Assembly: GCF_000504085.1 (NCBI RefSeq)
Contig: NC_022792.1
Location: forward strand, 1,392,001 to 1,456,000
DNA from: Pseudothermotoga elfii DSM 9442 = NBRC 107921
GTDB lineage: Bacteria; Thermotogota; Thermotogae; Thermotogales; DSM-5069
Direction: 5' to 3'
Length of the DNA stretch: 64,000 nucleotides
The notes beneath the pieces are model-generated. The model was given only the letters and a program-made list of their open reading frames with translations. It did no database searches and was not told where the DNA came from. A program made the position numbers and the translations under genes. Positions 1 to 7,656 of the stretch are shown here, piece after piece; the first letter of the stretch is position 1; each line of letters starts with the position of its first letter.

Positions 1-396
1 AGTGATTTGGTTTATAAGACTGCTGCGGAGATATTTACAACTCAATGGTTGTATGATATTTTTTCTTATTACCAGACTCGCTGAAAATAGCCGGCAAATC
101 AGAGGCCTAAATATATGATAGGTGCATCCACCTTTTGGATTAGCAGGATCAAAAAGTACACAGATATCCTCTTCTGTAGTTCTCTCAAGCTTATCAAGCC
201 ACTTATCTAAAAGATTCATCTGGGAAAAATGAACTGCCAGCGGTATAAACTCAAGAATAGTTGCTTCTATATTGCACGAAGGCGTGTTGCAGCATTCTTT
301 GCAACCATTACAGGAAGGAAAGGTTTTTTGAATCTGGTTGAGTTCTTCATATAATTTGAGTATCTGGTTTGAAAGATCAGTTATCCGATCTATCAT
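1..396 (-). CDS. YkgJ-like CxxCxxCC cysteine-cluster protein (3' end cut by window edge)
   Basis: The reading frame is open from an ATG at 396 leftward to base 1 with no stop, so the C-terminus lies outside the window. The visible 132 residues carry the hallmark CNGCKECC near residue 29, i.e. CxxCxxCC, and further cysteines (GGCTYH, RPLICRLF, LSCKYL). This pattern belongs to the YkgJ family, thought to bind a metal or Fe-S centre; some members have been linked to protein lysine methylation, but the function is generally unsettled. No membrane segment is visible. The ATG has only a weak ribosome site (gaggatt). No neighbour on the same strand is visible, so context says little. Confidence 0.75.
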   Translation of the reverse strand, partial: MIDRITDLSNQILKLYEELNQIQKTFPSCNGCKECCNTPSCNIEATILEFIPLAVHFSQMNLLDKWLDKLERTTEEDICVLFDPANPKGGCTYHIFRPLICRLFSASLVIRKNIIQPLSCKYLRSSLINQIT

Positions 397-921
397 TTAA
401 TCCTCTCAGTAATCGATCAAATCAGTTTTTCATTACACCAGATTGAGATAAATATGAAAAATCAAATTGTAATTTGTAAAAAAAATAAGACATCCCATTT
501 TTCTTTATTAGATTAGTGCCAGTGCTTACCGATAATTATATTATTTGAGCTTCTTACTTATGAATCAACTCTGAGTTTTGTGTCATGAGCCTGCTTTTCT
601 GTTATAAATGTCTAATTTGATTCTGTTTAAATGAGCTTTTGAAAGAGACAACGCCTATGCAATATAATGTACCTTATATTGCATCAGTGAAATTCATTCG
701 AATGCTTTATTCAAAAGCTGCTTCACAATAGCTAACACTTAACATATTTGAGCAAATTTTCTATGCACTATATTCTGGTGTACGTACTCAACAGTAATTT
801 ATAATCCATTGTTATTTTCCAGATTTACCAAGTCGTAATATACATGTCAACAGTGATTCATTATGCAAAGATAATCTTTTATTAGAAATCGATATTTTTT
901 TCACGAAAGGGAGGTGCAGGT
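397..921. other. gene-free stretch with palindromes
   Basis: No convincing gene is seen in these 525 bases. Short open frames here have no family signature and no ribosome site. The stretch contains a nested palindrome group at 634-719 (listed separately), a consensus-like TATAAT at 800-805 with no good -35, and a strong GGGAGGTG ribosome site at 909-916 that serves the TusA gene. It probably holds the promoters for the leftward gene at 396 and the rightward sulfur operon. Confidence 0.6.
634..719. repeat. nested inverted repeats, candidate regulatory site
   Basis: AGCTTTTGAA at 634-643 is exactly repeated in inverted form as TTCAAAAGCT at 710-719. Inside lies a perfect 9-bp inverted repeat GCAATATAA (659-667) / TTATATTGC (674-682) with a 6-base loop, and a perfect 10-bp palindrome CATTCGAATG at 695-704. 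There is no T-tract, so this is not an obvious terminator. An operator or an RNA structure for one of the flanking genes is the likely reading. No known regulator can be assigned from sequence. Confidence 0.4.
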
Positions 922-1161
922 ATGGCAAAGTATCAAGTGGCAAAAAGTCTGGATGTTCGTGGAGAAGTCTGTCCTGTTCCAGATGTTGAAACAAAAAGAG
1001 CCCTGAAGGAAATGAAACCAGGAGAAATTTTGGAAGTATGGATCGACTATCCCATGTCCAAAGAGAGAATCCCTGAGACAGTCAGGAAATTGGGGCATGA
1101 AGTTCTGGAAATTGAAGAAGTTGGCAATAGCGAATGGAAAATCTACATTCAGGTCAAGTAG
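922..1161 (+). CDS. tusA: TusA/SirA-family sulfur carrier protein
   Basis: A 79-residue TusA-fold protein with the family motif CPVP; the sulfur-accepting cysteine is C17 in RGEVCPVPD. TusA proteins carry sulfane sulfur as a persulfide and pass it to further carriers (DsrEFH/TusBCD) for thiolation or sulfur metabolism. The length is normal for the family. Start ATG follows a strong GGGAGGTG site. It is first of five closely packed genes (TusA, YeeE, DsrE, DsrF, DsrH), and the TusA domain fused to the downstream regulator (3250-3798) is clearly its paralogue (shared DYP-SKERI segment). The assignment to the fold is firm; the exact donor and acceptor are inferred. Confidence 0.92.
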   Translation: MAKYQVAKSLDVRGEVCPVPDVETKRALKEMKPGEILEVWIDYPMSKERIPETVRKLGHEVLEIEEVGNSEWKIYIQVK

Positions 1162-1177
1162 AAGGAGGTGACTTTCC

Positions 1178-2173
1178 ATGGTTTGGGCAGGGCTTTTAGT
1201 AGGCTTCATATTTGGAGTGATTCTTCAGCGGGGCAGAATTTGTTTTAATTCCGCGTTCAGAGATATTTTAATCTTTAAAGACAACTATCTTATGAAACTT
1301 GCAGCACTCGCCATAGCCCTCGAATCGATCAGCCTCCTTCTGTTTGCTCAAACTGGACTTATAGCATTAAATCCTCCTGCTCTCAATTGGTTGGGAAATA
1401 TCCTGGGCGGTTACATCTTTGGACTGGGTATGGTTTTAGCAGGTGGCTGTGCTTCTGGAGTAACCTACAGAACCGGTGAAGGCATGACTACAGCTTGGTT
1501 GGCAGCTATTTTCTATGGACTAACTGCATATGCAACAAATTCTGGACTTTTCTCACCATGGAAGAAATGGATCAGCACTTTCAACGTTGTTGTACAAAAT
1601 AATCAATCAATTTATGCGCCAAAAACAGGACCAACCCTGGCAACCGTTTTGAATATTAACCCATGGATTGTTGCCCTAATCTTTGCTGCTCTGCTGATTT
1701 GGTATGCTTTTGGAACAAAAACTTCTGAAAGATCAACAAAATTGAACTGGATCGTTGCCGCAATCCTCATAGCGGTACTCGCACCGATTGCTTGGTGGAC
1801 GAGTGCAAAAGCAGGGAGAAATTACGGACTTGGCATCACAGGTGGTTGGGTTAATCTCTTCAGTGTCTACACCAATAATAAACCACTCTCCTGGGATGGC
1901 GCAGAAATAATAGGTATTATTTTGGGGGCACTTATTTCTTCTATCGCCGGCAAAGAATTCAAGCTAAGAATGCCCAAAAACCCAAAAACCTATTTGCAAG
2001 TCATTGTTGGTGGAATATTCATGGGTTTTGGAGCTGCAACAGCTGGCGGATGCAATATCGGGCATTTTCTAACGGGCGTTCCCCAGCTGGCTATATCTTC
2101 TATATTAGCCTCTATATTCTTCATACTTGGTAACTGGACAATGGCCTGGATATTGTTTGGCAAGGAGAGATGA
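1178..2173 (+). CDS. YeeE/YedE-family transporter, probable thiosulfate uptake (TsuA type)
   Basis: A 331-residue polytopic membrane protein of about nine to ten hydrophobic segments. It has the repeated YeeE/YedE architecture: QRGRICFNSAFRD near the N-terminus, AGGCASGVTYRTGEG in the middle and AGGCNIGHFLTG near the C-terminus. These contain three conserved cysteines, which in the characterised thiosulfate transporter TsuA line the substrate path. Start ATG at 1178 follows GGAGGTGACTTTCC. It lies 16 bp after tusA and 3 bp before dsrE. In characterised systems TsuA works with a TusA-like partner, as here. Thiosulfate specificity is inference from family and context. Confidence 0.85.
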   Translation: MVWAGLLVGFIFGVILQRGRICFNSAFRDILIFKDNYLMKLAALAIALESISLLLFAQTGLIALNPPALNWLGNILGGYIFGLGMVLAGGCASGVTYRTGEGMTTAWLAAIFYGLTAYATNSGLFSPWKKWISTFNVVVQNNQSIYAPKTGPTLATVLNINPWIVALIFAALLIWYAFGTKTSERSTKLNWIVAAILIAVLAPIAWWTSAKAGRNYGLGITGGWVNLFSVYTNNKPLSWDGAEIIGIILGALISSIAGKEFKLRMPKNPKTYLQVIVGGIFMGFGAATAGGCNIGHFLTGVPQLAISSILASIFFILGNWTMAWILFGKER

Positions 2174-2176
2174 TTT

Positions 2177-2533
2177 ATGAAAATAACAATACAAGTGATG
2201 GTTCAACCTTACACTTATGAAGATATTGACACTGCAATCAAAATTGCTGAGGCAGCTGTTGAAAAAGGACATGAAGTAACTTTATTCCTATTTGCAGATT
2301 CGGTAATTTGCGTGAATAAAAATATCAAACCACTTAAAATTGATAGAAATATTCCTGAAAAACTCAGAACTTTGATTAATTCAGGAAAATTGAAAGTTGA
2401 TATCTGTGGCATTTGCATGGATTATAGAGGTATAAAAGAAGATATGATCATAGATGGTGCAAAACCAAGTGGATTGCCAGAATTAGCAGCACTCTTATCC
2501 ACAACTGATAGGTTTATAAATCTGATGGCCTGA
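2177..2533 (+). CDS. DsrE/TusD-like sulfur relay protein
   Basis: A 118-residue soluble protein of the DsrE/DsrF superfamily. The N-terminal strand-helix region and GHEVTLFLFADSV are typical. The conserved sulfur-binding cysteine of the DsrE/TusD branch is most likely in CGICMDYRG (residues 77-85), close to the position of Cys78 in E. coli TusD. It is therefore the probable persulfide-carrying subunit of a DsrEFH-type complex with the next two genes. It starts 3 bp after the transporter stop (ATGATTTATG; ATG at 2177). A DsrC/TusE partner is not visible nearby. Confidence 0.83.
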   Translation: MKITIQVMVQPYTYEDIDTAIKIAEAAVEKGHEVTLFLFADSVICVNKNIKPLKIDRNIPEKLRTLINSGKLKVDICGICMDYRGIKEDMIIDGAKPSGLPELAALLSTTDRFINLMA

Positions 2534-2543
2534 GGTGGGGAAA

Positions 2544-2897
2544 ATGAGAAAATTACTTTTTGTTGCTTACCAGTCCCCAGTGGGAAGCATATGGGTAAAC
2601 GAAGCATTTAGAACAGCGTTTGGAATGTATGGAGAAGATCTTGAGCCAAGTGTTCTTCTCTTAGATGAAGCCTGTATTGCTCTTTCAAAAAACACCAGAC
2701 CTGAATCTCTCGGTTTGTTACCACTTTCTATATGCCACAAATACATAAAACGATACGCTACCAAAGTTTATGTTCTAAAAGAGGACATTGAAAAATTCAG
2801 CATAAAAGAAATAGAGGAAAACTTTGGAGCACAGATAATAGAGAAAAAAAGCCTGCCTGATTTCTTTCACGGCTTTGATTACGTGATCTTCATGTGA
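2544..2897 (+). CDS. DsrF/TusC-like sulfur relay protein
   Basis: A DsrE-superfamily protein of 117 residues from the ATG at 2544. I prefer this start over the in-frame GTG at 2535, because that GTG is part of the ribosome site GAGGTGGGG placed just right for 2544. Features typical of DsrF/TusC are LLFVAYQSPVGS at the N-terminus, the VLLLDEACIALSKN segment, and the C-terminal DYVIFM. It lies between DsrE- and DsrH-like genes, so it is probably the middle subunit of the heterohexameric sulfur-transfer complex. Confidence 0.8.
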   Translation: MRKLLFVAYQSPVGSIWVNEAFRTAFGMYGEDLEPSVLLLDEACIALSKNTRPESLGLLPLSICHKYIKRYATKVYVLKEDIEKFSIKEIEENFGAQIIEKKSLPDFFHGFDYVIFM

Positions 2898-2906
2898 GGT
2901 GATACA

Positions 2907-3170
2907 ATGGCATTAATACTTGTCAAGTACGGAGTTGATCACCCTGTTGAGAAACTTAAGATCGAAAATGCTAAAGCCGGAGATAAAATCGTACTTATCC
3001 AGAATGGTGTTTTTTGGGCTCTTAAAAAATACGAGACAAAAGCAAAGATATTTGCAATCAAAGATGATTTTCTTTCAAGAGGGTACAAAGAAGAAGATTC
3101 ACAGGTTCCATTGATTGATTATCCACAATTTATTGAACTTGTTGAATCTGAGCCACAGTTTATAGGTTAA
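2907..3170 (+). CDS. DsrH/TusB-like sulfur relay protein
   Basis: An 87-residue protein of the DsrH/TusB family (LILVKYGVDHPVE at the start, GDKIVLIQNGVFWAL in the middle, LIDYPQFIELVE near the end). Start ATG follows GTGAGGTGATACA. It completes a DsrE-DsrF-DsrH set in the same order as classical dsrEFH and tusDCB. The protein contains no cysteine at all, so unlike some DsrH proteins it cannot itself carry persulfide sulfur and is probably structural in the complex. Confidence 0.8.
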   Translation: MALILVKYGVDHPVEKLKIENAKAGDKIVLIQNGVFWALKKYETKAKIFAIKDDFLSRGYKEEDSQVPLIDYPQFIELVESEPQFIG

Positions 3171-3172
3171 TA

Positions 3173-3181
3173 TGGTATAAT
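3173..3181 (+). promoter_or_regulatory. extended -10 promoter for the HTH-TusA gene
   Basis: TGGTATAAT is a perfect extended -10 element (TGN-TATAAT) just after the dsrH stop codon; no good -35 is present. The predicted start point, near 3188, would place the inverted repeat 3191-3216 at the very 5' end of the transcript. Confidence 0.55.
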
Positions 3182-3190
3182 AGCAATATA

Positions 3191-3216
3191 GATGCCGCGA
3201 TAGCCATCGCGGCATC
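3191..3216 (+). promoter_or_regulatory. GC-rich perfect inverted repeat: terminator or operator
   Basis: GATGCCGCGA (3191-3200) and TCGCGGCATC (3207-3216) form a perfect 10-bp stem with a 6-base loop. It lies 20 bp after the dsrH stop and 33 bp before the HTH-TusA start. It could terminate the sulfur operon, but no T-tract follows (tcaattaatc). Its position just downstream of an extended -10 fits an operator for autoregulation of the HTH-TusA gene equally well. Confidence 0.5.
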
Positions 3217-3249
3217 TCAATTAATCAATTAAAAGGTGATAATCCACAC

Positions 3250-3798
3250 ATGAAAAGATCTGATCTGGTCGAACTTTTTAAAGTGCTGGCAAACCAGAAA
3301 CGTCTTGATATACTAACTCTTCTTCTTGATAGCTGTTTAACTGTCAATGAAGTTGCTCAAAAACTTGGTATTAATATTTCAACAGCCTACAGATATCTAA
3401 CCCAAATGTACAAACAAGGTATACTTTCTGTAATCAAAACACCAGATGGTGATCGTTTTGATTTCTCTTCTAAACATATGCTTAGAGTTATTGAGGAAGC
3501 TATTAATTTCATATCAGACAAGCGTGGAACACCTGTTTTTGAACCCATTTATTATAACGATACCAATCTTTTTAAACCGAAAAGGGTTCTTGATTTTAGG
3601 GGTGAAACCTGTCCCATACCAGAATTAACTACAAGGAGAGAGTTGAAAGAACTGACCAATGGTGAAACATTGCTGGTTATAGTAGATTATCCCCTCTCCA
3701 AGGAAAGGATTATAAGTTTTTGCAGAAAGATGGGTTATAAAGTTATCGCCGTGGATGACAAATTAGATTCGAAAATCTACATAGAAAAAACTGGATAA
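3250..3798 (+). CDS. transcriptional regulator: ArsR-like HTH fused to a TusA domain
   Basis: A 182-residue two-domain protein. Residues 1-85 form a winged helix-turn-helix of ArsR type (LFKVLANQKRLDILTLL, then LTVNEVAQKLGINISTAYRYLTQM). After a short linker, residues 111-180 are a complete TusA/SirA domain with the sulfur-accepting motif CPIP (C121). The HTH carries no clear metal-binding cysteine pair. The TusA part resembles the carrier encoded at 922 (RGE-CP-P, DYP-SKERI, KIYI). ATG at 3250 follows AAAAGGTGATAATCCACAC. The simplest reading is a sulfur-responsive regulator of the adjacent sulfur operon that senses persulfidation at C121 or contact with DsrEFH. Architecture is seen; the role is inferred. 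Confidence 0.85.
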   Translation: MKRSDLVELFKVLANQKRLDILTLLLDSCLTVNEVAQKLGINISTAYRYLTQMYKQGILSVIKTPDGDRFDFSSKHMLRVIEEAINFISDKRGTPVFEPIYYNDTNLFKPKRVLDFRGETCPIPELTTRRELKELTNGETLLVIVDYPLSKERIISFCRKMGYKVIAVDDKLDSKIYIEKTG

Positions 3799-3834
3799 TC
3801 TTTGTGCCCTATTCATCATTTTTGGGTATTGAAA

Positions 3835-3857
3835 GCTCCCCCCATAGGAAGGGGAGC
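3835..3857. terminator. hairpin between convergent genes
   Basis: GCTCCCC (3835-3841) pairs with GGGGAGC (3851-3857) across a 9-base loop. It lies between the rightward HTH-TusA gene and leftward hppA, whose stop is at 3869. T-runs on both sides are short, so it is a weak bidirectional terminator at best. Confidence 0.45.
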
Positions 3858-3868
3858 GGAATTATTTC

Positions 3869-6010
3869 TCAAAAGATGCTGAATTTCTGGAAAAGTGGGG
3901 CAAATATTAGAGAAATAACAGCCATTATTTTGATAAGTATATCGAGACTCGGCCCAACTGTATCTTTCAAAGGATCTCCTACTGTGTCCCCAACAACGAG
4001 AGCAGAATGCTCCTGGGAACCTTTGTTCAATCCCTCTATATTACCTTGTTCGAGATACTTCTTGGCATTATCCCATGCACCACCTGCATTTGCAGTGAAA
4101 AGCGCCAGCATTATACCACTGAGCGTCGTTCCTACAAGCAAACCCCCAACAAATTCGACTCCAAGCAGAAATCCGCTCAATACAGGTGTAACAATAGCTA
4201 TCATCGCAGGAAGAGCCATCTGTTGAAGTGCACCATCAGCACTTATTGAAATACACCTTTGATAATCGGGTTTTTCGGTTCCATCAATTATTCCTGGTCT
4301 TTCTTTAACTTGCCTTCTTATTTCATCTACCATCTTCGAAGCTGCTTTCACGACAGCTTCAATCAGTATCCCGCTGAAAAGATAAGGCAAAGCTGCACCG
4401 AGAACTGCTCCACCGAGAGTTCGTGCGTTTATAATATTTAGATTCAACAGCTCACTGATACTTTTGACGTATTCACCAGGTGAAGCCTGTGAAAACATGT
4501 ACGAGGCAAACAAAGAAAGGGCGGCAAGTGCTGCTGACCCTATTGCAAAACCTTTACCTATCGCAGCAGTGGTATTTCCTACCATATCAAGCCTGTCTGT
4601 AATTTGCCTGACTTCTGGCTCGAGCCCAGACATTTCACTTATTCCCCCTGCATTATCCGCTATAGGCCCATAAGAATCTACTGTTACGGACATAGCCACA
4701 AATGAAAGCATTCCTACCGCTGCCATTGCAACTCCATAAAGTCCAGCAAAATGATCTGCAGCCAGGATAGCTGCAAAAAGCATAAGACATGGTAAAAAAG
4801 TACTCATCATACCCAGCGCAAGGCCACCACTTATAACCATTCCTGTTCCCTGCATGGATTTATGGCTTAGTTTTCTCGTTGGTGAGAAATCATCTGAAGT
4901 ATAGTATTCCGCAAGTAATCCTATTATTATACCCGCCGCAATCCCAATTATAGCCGAAAAATACGCAGAAAACGGTCCGTAACGAAACCCGAAGGATTCA
5001 AGATTATTTTCTCCCGACAGAGAAAATTTTGTATAGAAAAAGTTCCCAACTATTGTCAAAAGAGCAGAAAGAAACAGAGCAAAATTAAGTTCTGCATGAG
5101 GTTTATTGGAAGACTTTTTAAATATGACAAACATTACACCGGCTATGCAAGAAAGCAATCCAATTAGCGCAAATCCTATAGGATAGCTAATGAGCTTGAT
5201 CACAAGTTCAGTATGCTCTGTTGATGTCAGAACAAAGATATAAGAAGCTAGTACGATAACAGAAAGAATCGAACCAACGTAGCTTTCAAGCAAATCAGCT
5301 CCTAAGCCAGCCACGTCTCCAACATTGTCCCCAACATTATCTGCAATTGTTGCTGGATTCCTTGGATCATCTTCTGGAAGCCTCAGTTCCGTTTTTCCAA
5401 CCAGATCAGCTGCCATATCAGCAGCTTTCGTGTAGACTCCTCCACCCACTCTATCAAACATTGCTATTATTGAACATCCTAACGCATATCCTGAAAGTGT
5501 CATTGTAATTGGGATGAAATTGATACCAAGATAATTACGAACAATAACCAGCTGCTCTGGCTCTAATTGATGTCTGAAAATCGTCATAACAACTATAAAG
5601 CCCAGCAACGCAAGACTTCCCACAGAAAGGCCCATGATCGAGCCACCCTGAAATGCCGTCTTCAAAGCAGGACCAATTTTTTTGTGCTGCCTTGCTGCCT
5701 CTGCGACACGCACATTTGCCCTCGTTGCTGCTTTCATTCCTAAATAACCAGCCAGAGAACTCATAAGAGCACCTATCAAAAATGCAATGGATACATACCA
5801 AGCAGTTAATATTCCCAAGATTATCGCTATTACCACAGCGTAAATGGCCACTTTTTTGTATTCATGATTGATAAAAGCGTCTGCTCCCTCTCTTATTCGC
5901 AATGATATCTCTCGCATGTACTCTGTTCCTTCAGGTTTCTTGAGCAATCCTTTAAAATTGAAAAAGACTACAATCAGACCAAAAAGGGGAATCAGAAACA
6001 TCAGCATCAT
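3869..6010 (-). CDS. hppA: membrane-bound proton/sodium-translocating pyrophosphatase, K+-dependent type
   Basis: A membrane pyrophosphatase of 713 residues with about 16 hydrophobic segments, hydrolysing PPi to pump H+ or Na+. Substrate-site motifs are present: GGGVYTKAADMAADLVGK, EDDPRNPATIADNVGDNVGD and the C-terminal DNAKKYLE. The segment GNTTAAIGKGFAIGSAAL has alanine at the position that is lysine in K+-independent enzymes, so this is the K+-requiring class; the T. maritima relative pumps Na+. I start at the ATG at 6010 because GGAGGAG lies just upstream, and the longer frame to 6088 has no ribosome site. It is transcribed alone, divergent from the methyltransferase gene. Confidence 0.95.
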   Translation of the reverse strand: MMLMFLIPLFGLIVVFFNFKGLLKKPEGTEYMREISLRIREGADAFINHEYKKVAIYAVVIAIILGILTAWYVSIAFLIGALMSSLAGYLGMKAATRANVRVAEAARQHKKIGPALKTAFQGGSIMGLSVGSLALLGFIVVMTIFRHQLEPEQLVIVRNYLGINFIPITMTLSGYALGCSIIAMFDRVGGGVYTKAADMAADLVGKTELRLPEDDPRNPATIADNVGDNVGDVAGLGADLLESYVGSILSVIVLASYIFVLTSTEHTELVIKLISYPIGFALIGLLSCIAGVMFVIFKKSSNKPHAELNFALFLSALLTIVGNFFYTKFSLSGENNLESFGFRYGPFSAYFSAIIGIAAGIIIGLLAEYYTSDDFSPTRKLSHKSMQGTGMVISGGLALGMMSTFLPCLMLFAAILAADHFAGLYGVAMAAVGMLSFVAMSVTVDSYGPIADNAGGISEMSGLEPEVRQITDRLDMVGNTTAAIGKGFAIGSAALAALSLFASYMFSQASPGEYVKSISELLNLNIINARTLGGAVLGAALPYLFSGILIEAVVKAASKMVDEIRRQVKERPGIIDGTEKPDYQRCISISADGALQQMALPAMIAIVTPVLSGFLLGVEFVGGLLVGTTLSGIMLALFTANAGGAWDNAKKYLEQGNIEGLNKGSQEHSALVVGDTVGDPLKDTVGPSLDILIKIMAVISLIFAPLFQKFSIF

Positions 6011-6205
6011 ACATCTCCTCCATAACGTAAGAATGTGGTATGATCGAAACATATTCAAGCTCAGATGCCATTTTTTGCTTGCTATCAAAAAATTTTACTC
6101 TTTGCATAGTTAAGTTAAGATGGATGGAATTTAATTTACGCTTAATACCATATCTTGGTTAATTTAAGATGAGATCGTTTTTCCTTATAGGAAAGGAGAA
6201 TTAAA

Positions 6206-6952
6206 ATGATTCAAAATAGCTGGAGATATTTTTTCGATGAATACGCAGAAAAATACGATAATGAGATTTTTACAAAGAATACAAAAGCAGAAATAGATTT
6301 TATTGAACAGGAACTCAACATACCCGCAGGTTCTTTCATACTTGACGTTGGCTGCGGGACAGGAAGACATTCAATAGAGCTTGCAAAACGAGGTTATAGT
6401 GTAAAAGGTATCGATATATCTGAAAGAATGCTGAGTATTGCCAGAAAAAAATGTGAAAAAGAAAGTGTCTCTGTAGACTTTATCCAAGCAAATGCAGTAG
6501 ATTTCAAAGTAAACAAATTATACGATGCGTGCATCTGCCTTTAAGGGGCTTTTGGACTTCTATCCGAAGGTGAAGATCCTTTTGACAGAGATATAATGAT
6601 TCTCAAAAATATAAACAAAACTCTAAAGACAGGGTCAAAATTTATATTTACCGCTTTAAATGGTCTCAGAATGATCAGATTGTTCAACGATGAAGATGTC
6701 TCTAAGGGGAAATTTGATCAATTAGCAATTGTCGAGAGCAGTCCAATGTCAGATTACCTTGAAAATGCTCCGGACAGCATATTTTTGAGAGAAAAAGGTT
6801 TTATAGCAAGCGAACTTGTTTACATGTTGAAAATAGCAGGTTTTCTTGTTGAAAATATCTGGGGAGGTACCGCCGGTTCCTGGAACCGCAAACCACTCAG
6901 AATGGATAAGATAGAATTAATGGTAGTGAGCAAAAAAGAAAGAAAATGCTGA
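6206..6952 (+). pseudogene. class I SAM-dependent methyltransferase interrupted by one in-frame stop
   Basis: The frame from 6206 gives a typical methyltransferase N-terminus with SAM motif I (ILDVGCGTGRHSIELAKRG) and motif II (VKGIDIS). It then hits a TAA at 6542-6544 in the segment that usually reads like ICL-EGAFGLL. Translation continues in the same frame for 136 codons (GAFGLLSEGEDPFD, then FIFTALNGLRM, then IENIWGGTAG-like C-terminus) to a stop at 6950-6952. Nothing else is damaged and the ribosome site (GGAAAGGAG) is intact. This is one recent nonsense change or a sequence error; readthrough is less likely. TAA rules out selenocysteine. An independent C-terminal start at 6596 lacks a ribosome site. 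Confidence 0.8.
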
Positions 6953-6968
6953 TGTAATCTTCTGCTTT

Positions 6969-7646
6969 TCAAAACGTAGAAAAACTCAGAATCTTACCGT
7001 CTCTTATAGTAAGCACACGATCTGCTCGCTTTGCTATTCGTTCATCATGAGTAACGATTACCAGTGTTGTTCCATGTTCATTCCTGATTCTTTCAAGCAG
7101 CTCTATTATGCCAAGTCCGGTTTCTGAATCGAGATTTCCGGTTGGTTCATCAGCCCATATTATATCTGGATTGTGAATAATCGCTCTTGCTATGGCCACC
7201 CTCTGCTGTTCACCACCTGAAAGCTGAGATGGAAACCTGTTGATTTTTTCTGATAAACCAACTTTTTTCAGCATTTCAAGAGCTCTATTCCTTGCCTCAG
7301 TATGTTTCACGCCGAGAATCTTAAGAGGCAATTCCACATTCTCAATAGCAGTAAGCACAGGTACCAGGTTGAAAAATTGGAAAATGAAACCCATATATTT
7401 TGCTCGAAATTGCGTTTTTTTCTCTTCACTCATCGAATGAAAAGCCACCCCATTGAAAAAAATCTCACCGCGTGTCGGAGCATCAATTCCAGAAAGACAA
7501 TTAAGCAACGTGGTTTTGCCAGAACCAGATGGTCCAAGTATGGCAAGAAACTCTCCGTGCTCTATGGTAATATTTATGCCTTTAAGAGCCTGTACAGCCC
7601 CTTCTCCTTCACCATAGATTTTCCACAGATTTTTTACTTTTATCAT
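6969..7646 (-). CDS. ABC transporter ATP-binding protein, LolD/MacB type
   Basis: A 225-residue ATPase with Walker A GPSGSGKTT, Q-loop region FIFQFFNLVP, signature LSGGEQQRVAIARA and Walker B IIWADEPTGNLDSET. The LVPVLTAIENVELPL stretch is typical of the LolD/MacB/FtsE-like group that pairs with FtsX-type permeases. I choose the ATG at 7646 because AGGAGG touches the upstream ATG at 7652 with no spacing, whereas 7646 has six bases. It lies 10 bp after the large permease gene, its evident partner. Confidence 0.93.
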   Translation of the reverse strand: MIKVKNLWKIYGEGEGAVQALKGINITIEHGEFLAILGPSGSGKTTLLNCLSGIDAPTRGEIFFNGVAFHSMSEEKKTQFRAKYMGFIFQFFNLVPVLTAIENVELPLKILGVKHTEARNRALEMLKKVGLSEKINRFPSQLSGGEQQRVAIARAIIHNPDIIWADEPTGNLDSETGLGIIELLERIRNEHGTTLVIVTHDERIAKRADRVLTIRDGKILSFSTF

Positions 7647-7656
7647 TTTCATCCTC

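Noticed and set aside
844-849. TTGACA on the minus strand as promoter of the leftmost gene
   Set aside because: Its -10 partner is poor and it would give a leader of over 400 bases without structure.
3869-6088. Longer hppA protein starting at 6088
   Set aside because: The extra 26 residues are not hydrophobic in the family way, and GGAGGAG points to the ATG at 6010.
6542-6544. Recoding of the methyltransferase stop as selenocysteine
   Set aside because: The codon is TAA, not TGA, and no stem-loop of SECIS type was noticed after it.
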